Assembly (NCBI RefSeq): GCF_964656455.1
Contig: NC_135723.1
Coordinates: 98,285,283-98,349,282 of the forward strand
Source of the DNA: Halichoerus grypus
Taxonomy: Eukaryota > Chordata > Mammalia > Carnivora > Phocidae
DNA: 64,000 nt
Direction: 5' to 3'
Of this stretch, positions 24,170-36,793 are shown in pieces. How positions within the stretch are numbered: position 1 is the first letter of the stretch; the number at the start of each line of letters is the position of its first letter. The notes below the pieces were generated by a model. That model saw only the letters and a list, made by a program, of their open reading frames with translations. It had not been told where the DNA came from and did no database searches. Both the position numbers and the translations under genes were made by a program.

Positions 24170-24765
24170 AAGGTCATTCTGTACTCTCTTTCTTCCTAAC
24201 TACCTATACCCACCTGGTCTCCATCCCCAGTTGATTTTAAAAACACATGAATCAGTCCCATCTACTTCATCCTTCCTCATACTCTCATATGGAAATAGTC
24301 ATCCTTCACCTGGCCTATGGCAATGACAGCCTGTGTGTGCTCATGAATTTCTGAATCACTTCCCTAAAATCTATTGTTTTTCTATAGGAGTTTTCTTTCT
24401 AAAACCTACATCTAATTATAGCATCTTCCTGCTTAGAGTTTAAAAATCTTCCCCCCTGCCCTTTATTGCAGTATATTACTTGGCATAGCATTCAGAATTG
24501 GAGCAGCCATAGCTTATTATCCAAATAAGAGACTTGGGAGATTGAAATCGGGCATATTAATCATCACACTTGGACAAAAGACACATGAGCTCTGCCTAGC
24601 TTTCCATCTGCATCCCCTTCCAGAGCACCTTATGCATGAGTAATACCAAAATAATTAGTGAACAAACCCTACTGGTCCTTTATCTGTGGTGCTCACATCT
24701 GTATTTGCGTTGCCTAATCCCCTGCTCAGCACATCGTAGGTACTCAGTATTTGCAGAAGGAAGGG
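24170..24765 (+). mobile_element. L2 LINE fragment, sense
   Basis: Ordered L2 text: ACCTGGCCTATGGCAATGAC, TAGCATCTTCCTGCTTAGAG, TTGGCATAGCATTCAGAATTG, CAGCACATCGTAGGTACTCAG. Decayed and non-coding. Confidence 0.65.
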
Positions 24766-25440
24766 AGGAAAAGAGGATTAAGTAAAACAAAGAATTTGAG
24801 AATTGTTTTAGCCTAGTATGTTGTTGTTGACATGAAATTGAATTTGAGGTCTAACCTCTTTGGAGAGAGAGGAAACCATGGGCAGCCAAATGGAGACACA
24901 GAGAACATGGAAGCGGAAGGTGGAAAAGAGAGGTCCCAGAATCTGACCTGCCGTTAATGAACCACAGGTTGCAGTGTGAATTCCAATGCTGTTTACCAAA
25001 AGACTAGATTATGTGTGCATCCGATGATAGCTCTTTACCAGAAATAGTTCTCGGTTTTGTAAAGTGGATCTTTCAAAGTTATCATAAATATCACTGTGGA
25101 GCTGTTTTTAAGTCTTCCCAGTAGTATTCTAGAAGTTGTAACAACAGAGGAGATATGCAAATGTCTATTTTGTACTTCGGAAACCAGATGCAGTCTCTGT
25201 GAGAAAAGAGAATGTGTCAGGAGCATGGGAACAAATAGAAAAAGAATGGAAAAGAACCTATAATTTAATTACATTGATGGCAGCCTTCTACACAAACTAG
25301 ATGGGATGTAATTAAAATACCTGTAACAAAATGAAGCAGGGACATTCTTTCCTTTTTCCTAAATAAAGGAAGATTAGAAATCTCATGCTATTTGAGGGAA
25401 ATGTATAATATCTATGCAAAAAAAAAGTGGGGGGGATGCT

Positions 25441-25461
25441 TGTGTGTATGTGTGTGTGTGT

Positions 25462-25501
<40 letters not shown>
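25441..25501. repeat. (TG)n(AG)n compound microsatellite
   Basis: A TG run with two TA interruptions passes directly into 12 AG units. It ends about 405 bp upstream of the CNTNAP2 exon. Confidence 0.95.
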
Positions 25502-25506
<5 letters not shown>

Positions 25507-25833
25507 CTCTTAGTTGATAGCCCAACAAAACAGCCAATACTTACGTCCTTTCAAAATAAAGTCCCTTACAATAAGGAGATGGTATCTATAAATAACTACA
25601 GATTAAATATTACTTCAATGATCTAAGCCCTATTGCAACAAACATTACATTTATTTTACAATGTATTGATAGTTTTAGACCTTTCCCCACCTATAAAGCC
25701 ATAGCAGGAATTTGTTCTCTTTGTTAGGTCAGAAATACTTATAGAGTAAGAACCAAATCATGAATTTCAATGTAGAGAAAAAGAACACTCGCTCTAACAG
25801 GAGGATATACTGCTCAGCAGCGCTGGCCAGTAG

Positions 25834-26073
<240 letters not shown>

Positions 26074-26454
26074 TGAACATGAACAGTACCACTCAAGTTT
26101 CTTCTGCGCCATGTTCTTGTCACAACATGTAATAAGCTAAATATTGTTGGATTTGTTCAGGAAAATGGTGAAATGTATTTCTGAAGCAATAAAATCTTCT
26201 AACCTGTTCTTTTTAAAGTCTACCTTCTGACTTGAACATTTTAAAATATGAATATGTAGGGGAAAAACCCAGAAAGTGAAATTGAGGGGGAAGTCCACAG
26301 AAAGAGCTGTGGCCCACAGAGCAGCCTCCACCAGTAACCTAGACTGAAGAACTTAGTATCACTGCTCGACTGTCCATGCTGCCCATGTCAGGGGAAGCTT
26401 CTGGACCCCTCCGGATCTTCCCCGGGCCCTGTAGTTAACAGAAGGAGGCTTTCT

Positions 26455-27170
26455 TTCTTTTTTTTTTTTTTTTAATTTTTTATTGTTACGTTAATCACCA
26501 TACATTACATCATTAGTTTTTGATGAAGTGTTCCATGATTCATTGTTTGTGCATAACACCCAGTGCTCCATGCAGAACGTGCCCTCTTTAATACCCATCA
26601 CCAGGCTAACCCATCCTCCCACCCCCCTACCCTCTAGAACCCTCAGTTTGTTTTTAAGAGTCCATCGTCTCTCATGGTTCGTCTCCCCCTCCGATTTGCC
26701 CCCTTTCATTCTTCCCCTCCTGCTATCTTCTTCTTTTTTTTTTTCTTAACATATATTGCATTATTTGTTTCAGAGGTACAGATCTGTGATTCAACAGTCT
26801 TGCACAATTCACAGTGCTCACCATAGCACATACCCTCCCCAATGTCTATCAGCCAGCCACCCCATCCCTCCCACCACCCCCCACTCCAGCAACCCTCAGT
26901 TTGTTTCCTGAGATTAAGAACTCATATCAGTGAGGTCATATGATACATGTCTTTCTCTGATTGACTTATTTCGCTCAGCGTAACACCCTCCAGTTCCATC
27001 CACGTCATGGCAAATGGCAAGATCTCATTCCTTTTGATGGCTGCATAATATTCCATTGTGTATATATACCACATCTTCTTTATCCATTCATCTGTTGGTG
27101 GACATCTTGGCTCTTTCCACAGTTTGGCTATTGTGGACATTGCTGCTATAAACATCGGGGTGCACGTACC
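26455..27170 (-). mobile_element. 5'-truncated LINE-1 3' end, antisense, 16-bp TSD
   Basis: Poly-T at the left marks the poly(A) tail. The minus strand from 27170 to 26922 encodes the last ~80 residues of L1 ORF2 with the family's IAKLWKEP and YTMEYYAAIK motifs, unbroken to its natural stop. The 3' UTR follows. The duplication CAGAAGGAGGCTTTCT at 26439-26454 and 27171-27186 is perfect. The copy lacks promoter and almost all of ORF2, so it is immobile. It lies about 430 bp downstream of the CNTNAP2 exon, opposite to transcription. Confidence 0.95.
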
Positions 27171-27549
27171 CAGAAGGAGGCTTTCTGTGGATGGAAATTC
27201 CATTCTGGCAGTACCCACAGTTTTCATGATATGTATCTGGAATTTTCTACATCAGAAGAGAACCTGGTTTTTCTTCACTTCCATATTAAATTTCGGGGTT
27301 ATGAAATGAAATTGTGGGTTCTTATAAACTCCCACAATGTGTAAAATATACAGATCTCTAAGAGCAGATTTTCCATCAGACACTTAGTAATGTCTTATCC
27401 TCCAAAGTAGAAGAGTGTGAGGCGTGTACTATTCACTGGCTCCAGGAGAGGATCAGCATTTGATGGAAACTCCTGAAGTATTTGATTAGAACAGTAATGA
27501 CGCTACTTAGGATGATTACTGCATGATCTGTCTACTTTGTGTCAGGTAC

Positions 27550-27790
27550 CATGATAAATTCTTAGACTACTTGGGTTTGCATCCTAGCTCCATCAGTCAC
27601 CAGGCATATAATCATGGGCACCTTAGATTAACTTTATTAAACCCAATAAGCCTCAGTATGTTTATCTATGAATGGATTAATAATAATATCTACAGCATAG
27701 CTTTCTTATGTAAATGAAATAAAATAATATACATATGGTTCTTCCCATATTGTCTGACACATGGTAAACTTTCAGTAAATGTTACCCGGG
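27550..27790 (+). mobile_element. MIR SINE, sense
   Basis: GGGTTTGCATCCTAGCTCC, CACCAGGCATATAATCATGGGC, CCTCAGTATGTTTATCTATG, and CACATGGTAAACTTTCAGTAAATG follow the MIR order through to its 3' end. Confidence 0.7.
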
Positions 27791-27887
27791 AGTAACGTAT
27801 TATTTTTTTTAAAGGATTAGACAGCTAAATACCTTGCTTATATTATTTAGGTAAGATTCAAACACAAATCGGTTGGGGGGCTAGTGG

Positions 27888-28040
27888 TTCTTAAATCAGG
27901 CAATGCTTTGGAATTATTTATGGAGTTTTTTGTTTTTGCTTTTGTTTTCCATACATACTAATTGTCTCTATGCTGAAGACTTTGATTCAGCAGTTCATTG
28001 GTTCACAACCCTCCAGGGAACTTCATGGGTGTGATCTGAA
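27888..28040. mobile_element. MER5-like hAT fragment
   Basis: CTAGTGGTTCTTAAATCAGG, GCTTTGGAATTATTTATGGAG and TTTGATTCAGCAGTTC resemble one side of a MER5-type element. Weak. Confidence 0.4.
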
Positions 28041-28826
28041 ACCAGCCCCTGTACTCAGAGGGCAGGGAGAGACCCAAGAAAGAGACAGGCCCCTCCAGGT
28101 TGGTAGGTGGCAGTTTTAATAAGCACAGGGAACTTATATATGAGGCTTGTCTTGCTGGCAGCATAATCTTAACAGTATATAAAGAGGCCTCACTTGGGTT
28201 CAGTTACATACACCATACAGGCGTCCTCAACACCACACCACCACCACAAGTCTGTGTCCTTGGAGCAGTCTCCAGGAGAGAAAAAGGCAAGTGGAACCCC
28301 ATTCCAAGGACAGGGGAAGGATGAGAAACCTTGGAGTGCCTGGGTTCAGCTCACAGGTCAATCGGCAGTCATGTCTTTCCAGTGACATTCCCAGACATAG
28401 GTGCAAAGTGGAAATAGGATTGTGCTGCTCGAAGGGAGAACCCTGAAGAGCATTGTGCGTAAACAGACCCTGTGGAGAACTTCCAGCAACATCAGGAAGC
28501 TATGCATGGCCTAGAACAGAAGGGGGAATGATGAGGACAGGAATATAGTATGGAAGGCATGTAGAGAAAATGGTAACATGGGAGCTATCCTCCCAAAAAT
28601 ATCCTTCCATGCCAAGAACTCTAAGTGTGTCCCAGAGAAGAAACCCGCTTACCAGAAAGCTTGATCTAAGAGTTTATTGATTGTTGGACTTGCCAGTGCG
28701 CTCAGGTACTTTCTTGTTGATCTTCATTTTAATCTTAGTTGAACTAAAATATAATCTGTGAGAACTTGATTTAATCTATAAGAATCTTGAATTTTTTCTC
28801 CTAATATATAAAAAATATGATTATAT
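28041..28826. other. Intronic DNA, no clear element
   Basis: Contains a short CCA/CACCAC repeat near 28230-28245. No coding sequence recognised. Confidence 0.45.
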
Positions 28827-29016
28827 ATTTTTTAAAGATTTTATTTATTTGACAGAGAGAGACAGCAAGAGAGGGAACACAACCAGGGGGAGTGGGAGAG
28901 GGAGAAGCAGGCTTCCCGCTAAGCAGGGAGCCCGATGTGGGGCTCGATCCCAGGACCCTGGGATCATGACCTGAACCGAAGGCAGATGCTTAATGACTGA
29001 GCCACCCAGGTGCCCC
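28827..29016 (-). mobile_element. Can-SINE, antisense
   Basis: A full antisense copy ending CCCAGGTGCCCC. Target duplication AAAATATGATTATAT at 28812-28826 and 29017-29031. Confidence 0.95.
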
Positions 29017-29492
29017 AAAATATGATTATATTTTAAGCCAATACTCTAAGTGCAGTCTGGACAGTGAAGAGTACAGTACCACTTTCTGAAGGTAGAATAT
29101 GCTTCTTTTATCATTCAAGATAGTTATGAACACCAGTGTGTCAGGGACACTGAAGGCCAGCAGGCATTCTTTGGCCTTTTACCACCCATCAACCCTTCCT
29201 TCATCTGGAAAGAACATGAACTTGACATCATAGGATAGTATGGTACCACATAGCTTCGTTTGGGCTGTTGCAGTTCCAAGAGATAGATGTTGAAGAAGGG
29301 GAAGGAATGACAGCATGAACAATTCTATGAAGTCTTGATATATCTATCACTGTATGTCATGAGAAAGTGTATATACACCTTACTTTATGACTTTTCTAGT
29401 AAAGAATAGATCTGTCCCACTTCTCAGTGGCCCAGATGTAATTGGGTATTATCACTGTTGAATATATCACATATTTTAAAAATGGGAGCAAG

Positions 29493-29687
29493 CGGGTACC
29501 TGGGTGGCTCAGTCGTTAAGCGTCTGCCTTCAGCTCAGGTCATGATCCCAGGGTCCTGGGATCGAGTCCCACATTGGGCTCCCTGCTCGGCAAGAAGCCT
29601 GCTTCTCCCTCTCCCTCTCCCCCTGCTTGTGTTCCTGCTCTTGCTGTCTCTCTCTCTGTCAAATAAATAAATAAAATCTTTAAAAAA

Positions 29688-29726
<39 letters not shown>

Positions 29727-29728
29727 AT
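29493..29728 (+). mobile_element. Can-SINE, sense, with expanded (AAAT)n tail
   Basis: Nearly consensus copy with head GGGTACCTGGGTGGCTCAG. The tail has expanded to about 11 AAAT units (29686-29728), a microsatellite born from the poly(A) tail. Target duplication ATGGGAGCAAG at 29482-29492 and 29729-29739. Confidence 0.96.
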
Positions 29729-30394
29729 ATGGGAGCAAGACATCTTCTCTGGGGAAGAAGCAAAGTCTTGGCATTGATCAGCCTTTTTTTCTTTCTTCCT
29801 ACAGGTGGGGTGGGATGGGGGAGAACTTTAAACTTGTACAGACATAGTGAAAAATTTAAGGGAAGGAACCTCCCTGACAGGTAATATCTGATGTAGATTT
29901 AGGTAGAAACTAAAGACACTGTTGAAAATTACTTCTGATTCAGATCTTTTCTTTGGAATCCTAAACTTTCAATTCAGTTACTAATTTAAAAGATAAAACA
30001 AAAGAAATGAAAACACAATTAATTTAGGGCCTGACAAGAAGAAGGGAGTCTCCCTTGATTTTTGGACAAGAAGTTCCTCCAAATAATCATGACCACACTA
30101 CTGTCAACTGATGTCTCCAAGTTTTGTTTGTTTAACATTATCAAATAAGTAACATATCCCTTATCCTCACTATGTTTCATATTGAATCATAAGGGAGGAC
30201 TTGACGTGTATCCCTTTTAGAATATTTTATTGTTCATTTCGGTCCACAATTTTAACCTGTTGATATCTTTTGGTCATCTCAGCCGTTTTTTTGTTTGGTT
30301 TTTTTTTTTACATTCTCAATTTCTTCTTCATAATGCCTCTTGCAAATCATCCTTATTTTCATCCCCAATTCCCAACAATAGTTTCTTTAAAAAC

Positions 30395-31040
30395 TCAACA
30401 TGCACCTACTACATGACTCTGCAGTCGCACCGCCCGGCATTTACTCCAGGGGAATGAAGACAGAGTTGCACAGAAACCTGTATGCAGATAAGCATTGCAG
30501 ACTTATTGGTAATAGCCAAAAACTGGAAGGGACCCAGATGCCCTTCGACAGGTGAATGGTTAGACGGACTTAGTACATCCATACCATGGAATACTCTTCG
30601 ACAATAAAAAAGAATGAACCATTGATCCAGTGTAGCATAAATAAATAAATCTCCAGAGAATTATGCTGAGTGAAAAAAATCCAATCTCAAAAGATTACAT
30701 ACCATCTGATTTTGTTTATATAACATTCTTGAAAAGACAACATTATGGAAATGGAGAGCAGATTAATGGCTGCTGGTGTTAAGGAGGGATGGGGGTGGGA
30801 GCGAAGTGGGCATAGTGATAGAAGGGCAACATGAGGAACTCTTGTGATGACCGAAGTGTTTAGGGTCCTAACTGTACCAGCAGCAATATCCTGATTGTGA
30901 TGCTGTCCTATAGTTTTGCATGGTGGCACCATTGGGGGAAGTGAATGAAGGGTATAAGAGACCTCTCTGTATTATCTATCACAACTGCATGTTTCATCTA
31001 CATTACCGCAAGGAAAATTTTTAATTAAAAATATATAATA
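30395..31040 (+). mobile_element. L1M-type LINE-1 3' end, sense
   Basis: Contains GGTAATAGCCAAAAACTGGA, CATACCATGGAATACTCTTCG, CTCCAGAGAATTATGCTGAG and ATAACATTCTTGAAAAGACA in L1 order, ending in an A-rich stretch near 31020-31050. This is the sense-oriented end of an ancient L1, and its ORF2 part is broken. Confidence 0.82.
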
Positions 31041-31134
31041 TACACCAAAAAAATTCCCAAAGATTGTGAATTTTTTCAGTCTTTATAGAAAAGAAAATAA
31101 CGTTTAAGCATACCTCTAGGATCCTTTTTTCCAG

Positions 31135-32560
31135 GTATTTTTTTATTTATATATCCACTATGCATCAGGAACTGTGCCATGTGAGAATAAGGGGATATGC
31201 TAAATGCCTTCACAACTAATAATAAAACACATGTTAAAAAAGCAAACAAATAAATAAGAGGAGAGAGTTTAAGCAGGAGAATGAAAGGGTCTTGTTTAAT
31301 ACTACCATGGGGGTGGGGGGCATGAGTGGCAGAGTGGAAACACCGAGACCAGTTCTGGAGTTTTTGTCAAAGTCCAGGGAAGCATCGTCTCCTCCTTGAA
31401 CTAGAGTGGTGACAGTTTAAGTGATGAGACAGAGATGCATTTTAGATCTGTTCTGAAGTTAGAATTGTCAGGATGGATGACAGATTGGGTGAGGATGGCT
31501 AAAGACAGTTATCAAGAATAACTCCCAAATATATGGATTGAATAACTGGGTGAATTACAGTGCCATTGGGAGATGTGGAAAATTAAGGGAAGAACAGATT
31601 TTGAGAAAACTCAAGAAGTCAGTTTTGGCATAGTTAAATGTGAGGTGCTATATATCATCTAAATTGAGATGCCAGTTTTGCAATTGGATAAGACCTCAAA
31701 AAGGATATGTGGGTTAGAGATAGAAATGTGCTAATTGTTAGCATATGAATATATGAGAAGTGATAATATCACTTAGGGGGTGATGTAAACAGGGAAAAGG
31801 CATGTTGGGAATGAGCCTTCAGGAACTCAGTAGAGATCAGGTCTCTGGGGATGAAATGATGTATCAGCGTGTGTAGGAGGAGGATATAATTGAGAGTAAG
31901 TGGAGGAAGAATGTCTAAGAGCATTTGGGGAAGACTGGGTCATCCATATGGATGTGGAAGTGACTGCTTGGGTCCTAGAGAATAATAAAACCTTTTGAGG
32001 ATGGAGAGTGACTTCAAATCAATGCAAATGTCTGTAACGAATGAGGCGAAGCACCCAAGTATGGCAAGTGCCAACAAGCAGGATGCGGGGAACAGGATGT
32101 GTCTGGAAGTGACCAACCTCATGAAGGGCCTGTGTAGACAACTTTAGGAAACCATAGAATAGGCAGCTACCCTAGACTCAGGGACCAGCAAAATCTCCCA
32201 CAAAAACAACAGACTCATGATCCGAGTCTTGAAGAACAGGTGGGTGTTGTGGGGCCTGGAAAACAGGAGAAGGAGAAATAGACCAACATGAAATGCTTTG
32301 TATGGCATGCGGAGTGGTTCAAACATGGTCCTGAGGGAGAAGCAAGCTCGTGGTGATACTGTATTTTTAAAGCATGACTTTGGCAGTTGTGAATGGGATT
32401 CTCCAGAGGAGACCCAGACCTAGAACAGGGACACAAGGGAGAAAAAGCCCTGTTGCGATCCAGGCGTCAAAACTGAGATGTAAGGTGGTGGCAGTCAGGT
32501 AAAGGAGGGGATCGAGTTCATGGATATTTAGAAAGTGGAGGTGGCCAGGCTGTGGCTGGT
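31135..32560 (-). mobile_element. Long L2 LINE, antisense
   Basis: The + strand reads the reverse complement of L2 over more than 1 kb: ATGCATCAGGAACTGTGCCAT, TTGAACTAGAGTGGTGACAGT, AAGAATAACTCCCAAATATAT, AGTTTTGGCATAGTTAAATGTG. The frames are broken throughout. It is one of the longest old LINE remnants in the window. Confidence 0.62.
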
Positions 32561-34020
32561 AAGATGAAAGCTGGAAAAGATTGCCGGGTGTCTGCCGTGG
32601 GTACCTGCATGAGGTGGAGCACAGGAGGCCAAGGGCAGATTAGTGAAGGGGCGTGTCCTTCACCCACCTGGGCCAGGGGCCCCCTTGCAGGTACTGCACG
32701 GATTCCCCCTGGGGCTTTGAGTGCCTCAGTTAATCTCTGTGTCTGGGCTTCCAGTTTCCTGGTACATGAACTGTAGGAGTTGGAATGGGAAGATCTCTAC
32801 ACTCTCTCCCACTCTAAAAAAAAGAAAAAAGAAAAAATTCCATTATTATCATGGAACAAGAAAGAAAAATATCACAGTATACCTGCAGTCAAATAATCTA
32901 GAGACAGAATCCTCTTATCTCAAATAAGCTTGAATTTACTCATTTCTTGGCCAAGTTTGACATGAATTGGCACTCTTCATTTTTTTATCACGAGGCAGGT
33001 CTCCTACGCTGCAATTCTTCTTTTGACTATCTGCAGTTCAGGGCTACATTGCTTGGAAATTAGGGGGTGCCCTAAATGACAGAGCATCCCAAGTACTGTG
33101 GAGGTGGTACTGAGCAGAGAATGTATTCACTGAATCCCCTGTGGAAGAATACATCATTCGCAAGCCAAAGCCAGGTTTTCTTTTTCAAGTCTTAGGGCAC
33201 AAAAATGTACTCATTGTTACCCTCCTTCTCCACTTTCATCCTCTCTCTGAGAATTTGCTATTGTAAATACCGTTGTTGTGAACAGAAACTGTCATATATT
33301 TTGAATATTTAGCTCTGTTATCGGTACATTTTTTTAACATGTAAGCTTCTATTTCTGTTTTAAGATGTTTGCCAGCATCTTTTCCTAGAACCCTCAAACT
33401 TTCATATTTAAAGCTTCATTTGGTTCTTCCCCCCCGATGATTAATAATAATAGTAAATAAAGCTAGATCCAGTCATTATCCTCAGAAACTTACTACTTAC
33501 CCGTAAATCAAAAACAGTGTTTTTCTTAATATTCTGTACTCTAATTCATGTTCTTTATAACTCTCTTTGCATTCATGTTTAGTTTTTCAAAATTTCAGTA
33601 AGCATCTGTGCGGCAGCGTGTGAAGTTTGAAGTCCAAATAAGGAACACCTCCTGTATTCTTCCTAGCACTAGTTTTGTAGTTTTATCAAAAAGCCATTAA
33701 GCTTGTTTACATAATTTGTGCTTTATAAAGCCCTGGGATTTAGCTGATCAAATTCTATTATCCTCTATAATGGTAAAAGCTGTTCATGTCTTTTTAATCT
33801 AATATTTATAGAGAGCTTGTTACTCAAGTTTCTAAGCACTTGCACTCAGTAATATCATTTTATTTATTATTATGCTTCTCAGAAGTTTCAGTGGGGAAGT
33901 GCGAGCAGCAAGGAAATGAGTCTCTTCGTGGTGTGCGTGGGTCCTGGTGGGAAGTATCATGAACCTCCCCCACCGTGCCTGCTTCTATACCCTACCCCCA
34001 GCAAAGCAAAGCAGTTCCTT
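32561..34020. other. Intronic DNA, no clear element
   Basis: 32590-32780 is relatively GC-rich. 33200-33900 is AT-rich. No gene recognised. Confidence 0.45.
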
Positions 34021-34029
34021 CTCTAGCAT

Positions 34030-34620
34030 ATTCATTTTCTTAGCAGCTTACAATTTATTATCTCACTGTTAACGCCAGTCAGGAGTCAGCCACAGGTGAG
34101 CTCGTCCCCTGAAGGGTCTCCCAGGCTGAAATGAAGGGGGTCAGCAGGGCTGTGATCGCCTCTGAGGCTTAGGATTCTCTTCCATGTTCATTCGGGTTGT
34201 TGACAGAATTCAGTTCCTTGTGGCTTTAAGACTGAGGGCCCCATTTTCTTACTGGCTATTGGCTGTGGATTGCTCTCAGCAACTCGAGGCTGCTCCCAGG
34301 TCCCAGTGGTGAGTCCCTCCCACAGCCTGGCCGTTGGTGGATCTCTCTGGTCTCCAGACTGTCTTTCAAGAGCTCACTTGATTAGGTCATGCCTACCCAG
34401 GATAATTACCTGCTTGATGAACTCAAGTCAACTGATTGGGGACCTTGCTTACATCTGCAAAATCTCTTTACCTTTGCCATACATAGTGACCTAATTACAG
34501 AAGTGACACCCATCATATTCACTGATCCCCCACATTCAAGGAGCAGGGATCATGCAGGGAGTATATGCGGGGTGGCAGGAATCTCTGGGCCATCGTTGTA
34601 CTCTTCTTACCACACCTAGC
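34030..34620. mobile_element. MaLR-like LTR remnant (uncertain)
   Basis: Phrases such as TTACAATTTATTATCTCACTG, TTGTTGACAGAATTCAGTTCC and GAACTCAAGTCAACTGATTGG resemble decayed MaLR-class LTRs. Orientation and subfamily were not settled. Confidence 0.45.
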
Positions 34621-34879
34621 TCCGTACACCTCTGTATAGTACTCGTAATTCCAGCTACATTTATTCTTACCTTCTGAGCAACAGTGCAACATTTATTTTG
34701 TAAAATATTAAGCCTTTTTTATTATTTGTCTAAGAGTTTTTAGTATAGTGTTCAATATAGGAAATTTTGAAAATATGAAAAGCAAAAGTAAAATTGCTTA
34801 CCAGCTACAGATATGAATTGCTAATATGTTAGGAAAGGTGTCATAAAGACTTTGCATTATATAGTGAAGCTATATTTAT

Positions 34880-35110
34880 TATTGAGAACAAACTGAACAT
34901 CAGGCATCATTCTAGGTAGATTACACACATTAATTCATCCATCATCCAGTACTTCACAACAACCCCACAGAGTAGGTAATAACACCCACTTCCCTTTTTT
35001 TGGATGAGGAAACTAAAGCTCAGAGATACTAAGTCCTGAGTCACACAGTAAATCTCAGTAAGTTATGGAGATTGACTTCTTAGGGTTGTGTGATTCAGAT
35101 CCAGAGTTCC
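34880..35110 (-). mobile_element. MIR SINE, antisense
   Basis: Reverse-strand MIR text is clear: CTTCACAACAACCCCACAGAG, TGGATGAGGAAACTAAAGCTC, and GAGTCACACAGTAAATCTC. Confidence 0.72.
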
Positions 35111-36585
35111 TAGTTACTATGTGTGTGTGCATGCATGGTAACGTGCATCCATTCAAACTCTGCTCCTCATTTTGGATTCTGTAGTATGGTCGGTAATATG
35201 ATCTCTGAAATGAGCACCTCTTACTCGTATTTTTTCATTATCATTATCATCAAAACTTCCTTACCCAGCTCTAATTCATTATCTGTGGTTTGGACGCATT
35301 TTTGCGGTAAACTATTTACTTCTTAATTGTCCAAATAATGCCTTGGGGTTTTTAATCAGCGAACACATTTTAAATGAAATCAGCATCTAAACCATTAGGC
35401 AATTATCAATTTTAGCTCTAAATTCAACTACGAGTTAATATAATTTTCTGAGAGCTTTATAGGATAAGTTGTGTATTTCCTATCTACATAGGTTAGTCAT
35501 CCCTTAGGATTTGAGCCCGACTTTTAGGATAATTAAAATTCTAACACCAACATCTAGTCACACTGTCAATGGAACATCTTACACCATTTCTAACAAAATC
35601 TGGTGTGAGAATGTAACAAGATTGAATGGAATTGTACTGGGGATCATCTGTAGTATTTAGTGTGCTTATAGTGCCTTCTTCTTCCCTTTTTTGCAAGGAA
35701 ACCAGCTAGAAACAAGGACACATGCGGCTCTGTTAGGCTTATTAACATTCGCAGGCCAGGTGCTGCTACGCTTCCAATCCCTCAGTGTTCCCAGATGTCA
35801 TGAACTATTTCTCTGATGAATTCACGGCCTAAAGTGTAAGCCTCAAAACACTGGCTTCTTCCATTTTATTCCCTCTGCTCATTTTTATTTTTTCTCATCA
35901 CCAGCTTTTTCTCTCCCCCGTCTGTCTCCTGCCCCAGCACACCTCCTCTGTTGTTAACCCGCACGCAGAATAGCTCTCCTCCGTGTCTTCTTCAGGCACA
36001 TCTTCTCCTCTCTGCTGACCTCTCACAAACTGTCTTTGTTAAAAAACCTTTGTAATCACTCAGTAACTCCTGCCTCACGCGCTCAGCTATTTCAGTTCCT
36101 CACAATCAGTATAAATCTTTGAATTCAATTCTGTTCATACAGCTTCAATTGAAAATCTAGGAACCAACTCACTGATCAAACACAGCCTGAAAAGAGAGCC
36201 CTTCTCTGTAACTGATTACCCACTTGCCCAAAACTCCCTTCTGGAGTCACGCTCTTATTCCACAGATGGCTTCCCCTGCCAGGCTTTCTTTCAAATCTCT
36301 TCATTGTGTGTCAGTCACAGTGATAGGTTAATACTACAAAAGTTCTCAAATGGTTTTTGAACTTAAATCAAGAAGAGGAGAGGAAAGCTGTAAGAGGTTG
36401 GGTGAGGCCCACGCCACCAGACAGGGTCCGGGAGGGGGTGCAGGATGCCATGGAAAATCAAGAAGAAATGGCTGAAGAGTGGTAACGAGCCCCTCAGGAT
36501 CTCCTCTGGAGCTTCCAAAATGGCACCCCACATGCAAAGGCGCCCACCTCCAAATATTTCTACACACCTACCTAGACAGTATTTT
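35111..36585. other. Intronic DNA, no clear element
   Basis: AT-rich to 35700, then C/T-rich from 35870 to 36300. The second part may be an old LINE remnant but was not assigned. Confidence 0.4.
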
Positions 36586-36780
36586 TTTTTTAAAGATTTT
36601 ATTTATTTATTTGACAGAGAGAGAGACAGTGAGAGAGGGAACACAAGCAGGGGGAGTGGGAGAGGGAGAAGCAGGCTCCCCACGGAGCAGGGAGCCCGAT
36701 GCGGGGCTCAATCCCAGGACCCTGAGATCATGACCTGAGCCAAAGGCAGACACCCAACGACTGAGCCACCCAGGCACCCC
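36586..36780 (-). mobile_element. Can-SINE, antisense, young
   Basis: Close to consensus. Perfect target duplication TAGACAGTATTTT at 36573-36585 and 36781-36793. Confidence 0.96.
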
Positions 36781-36793
36781 TAGACAGTATTTT

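Noticed and set aside
26922..27344. Open frames of 101 (-) and 127 (+) codons near the exon
   Set aside because: The minus frame is the tail of L1 ORF2 and the plus frame is its antisense shadow. Neither is a host gene.
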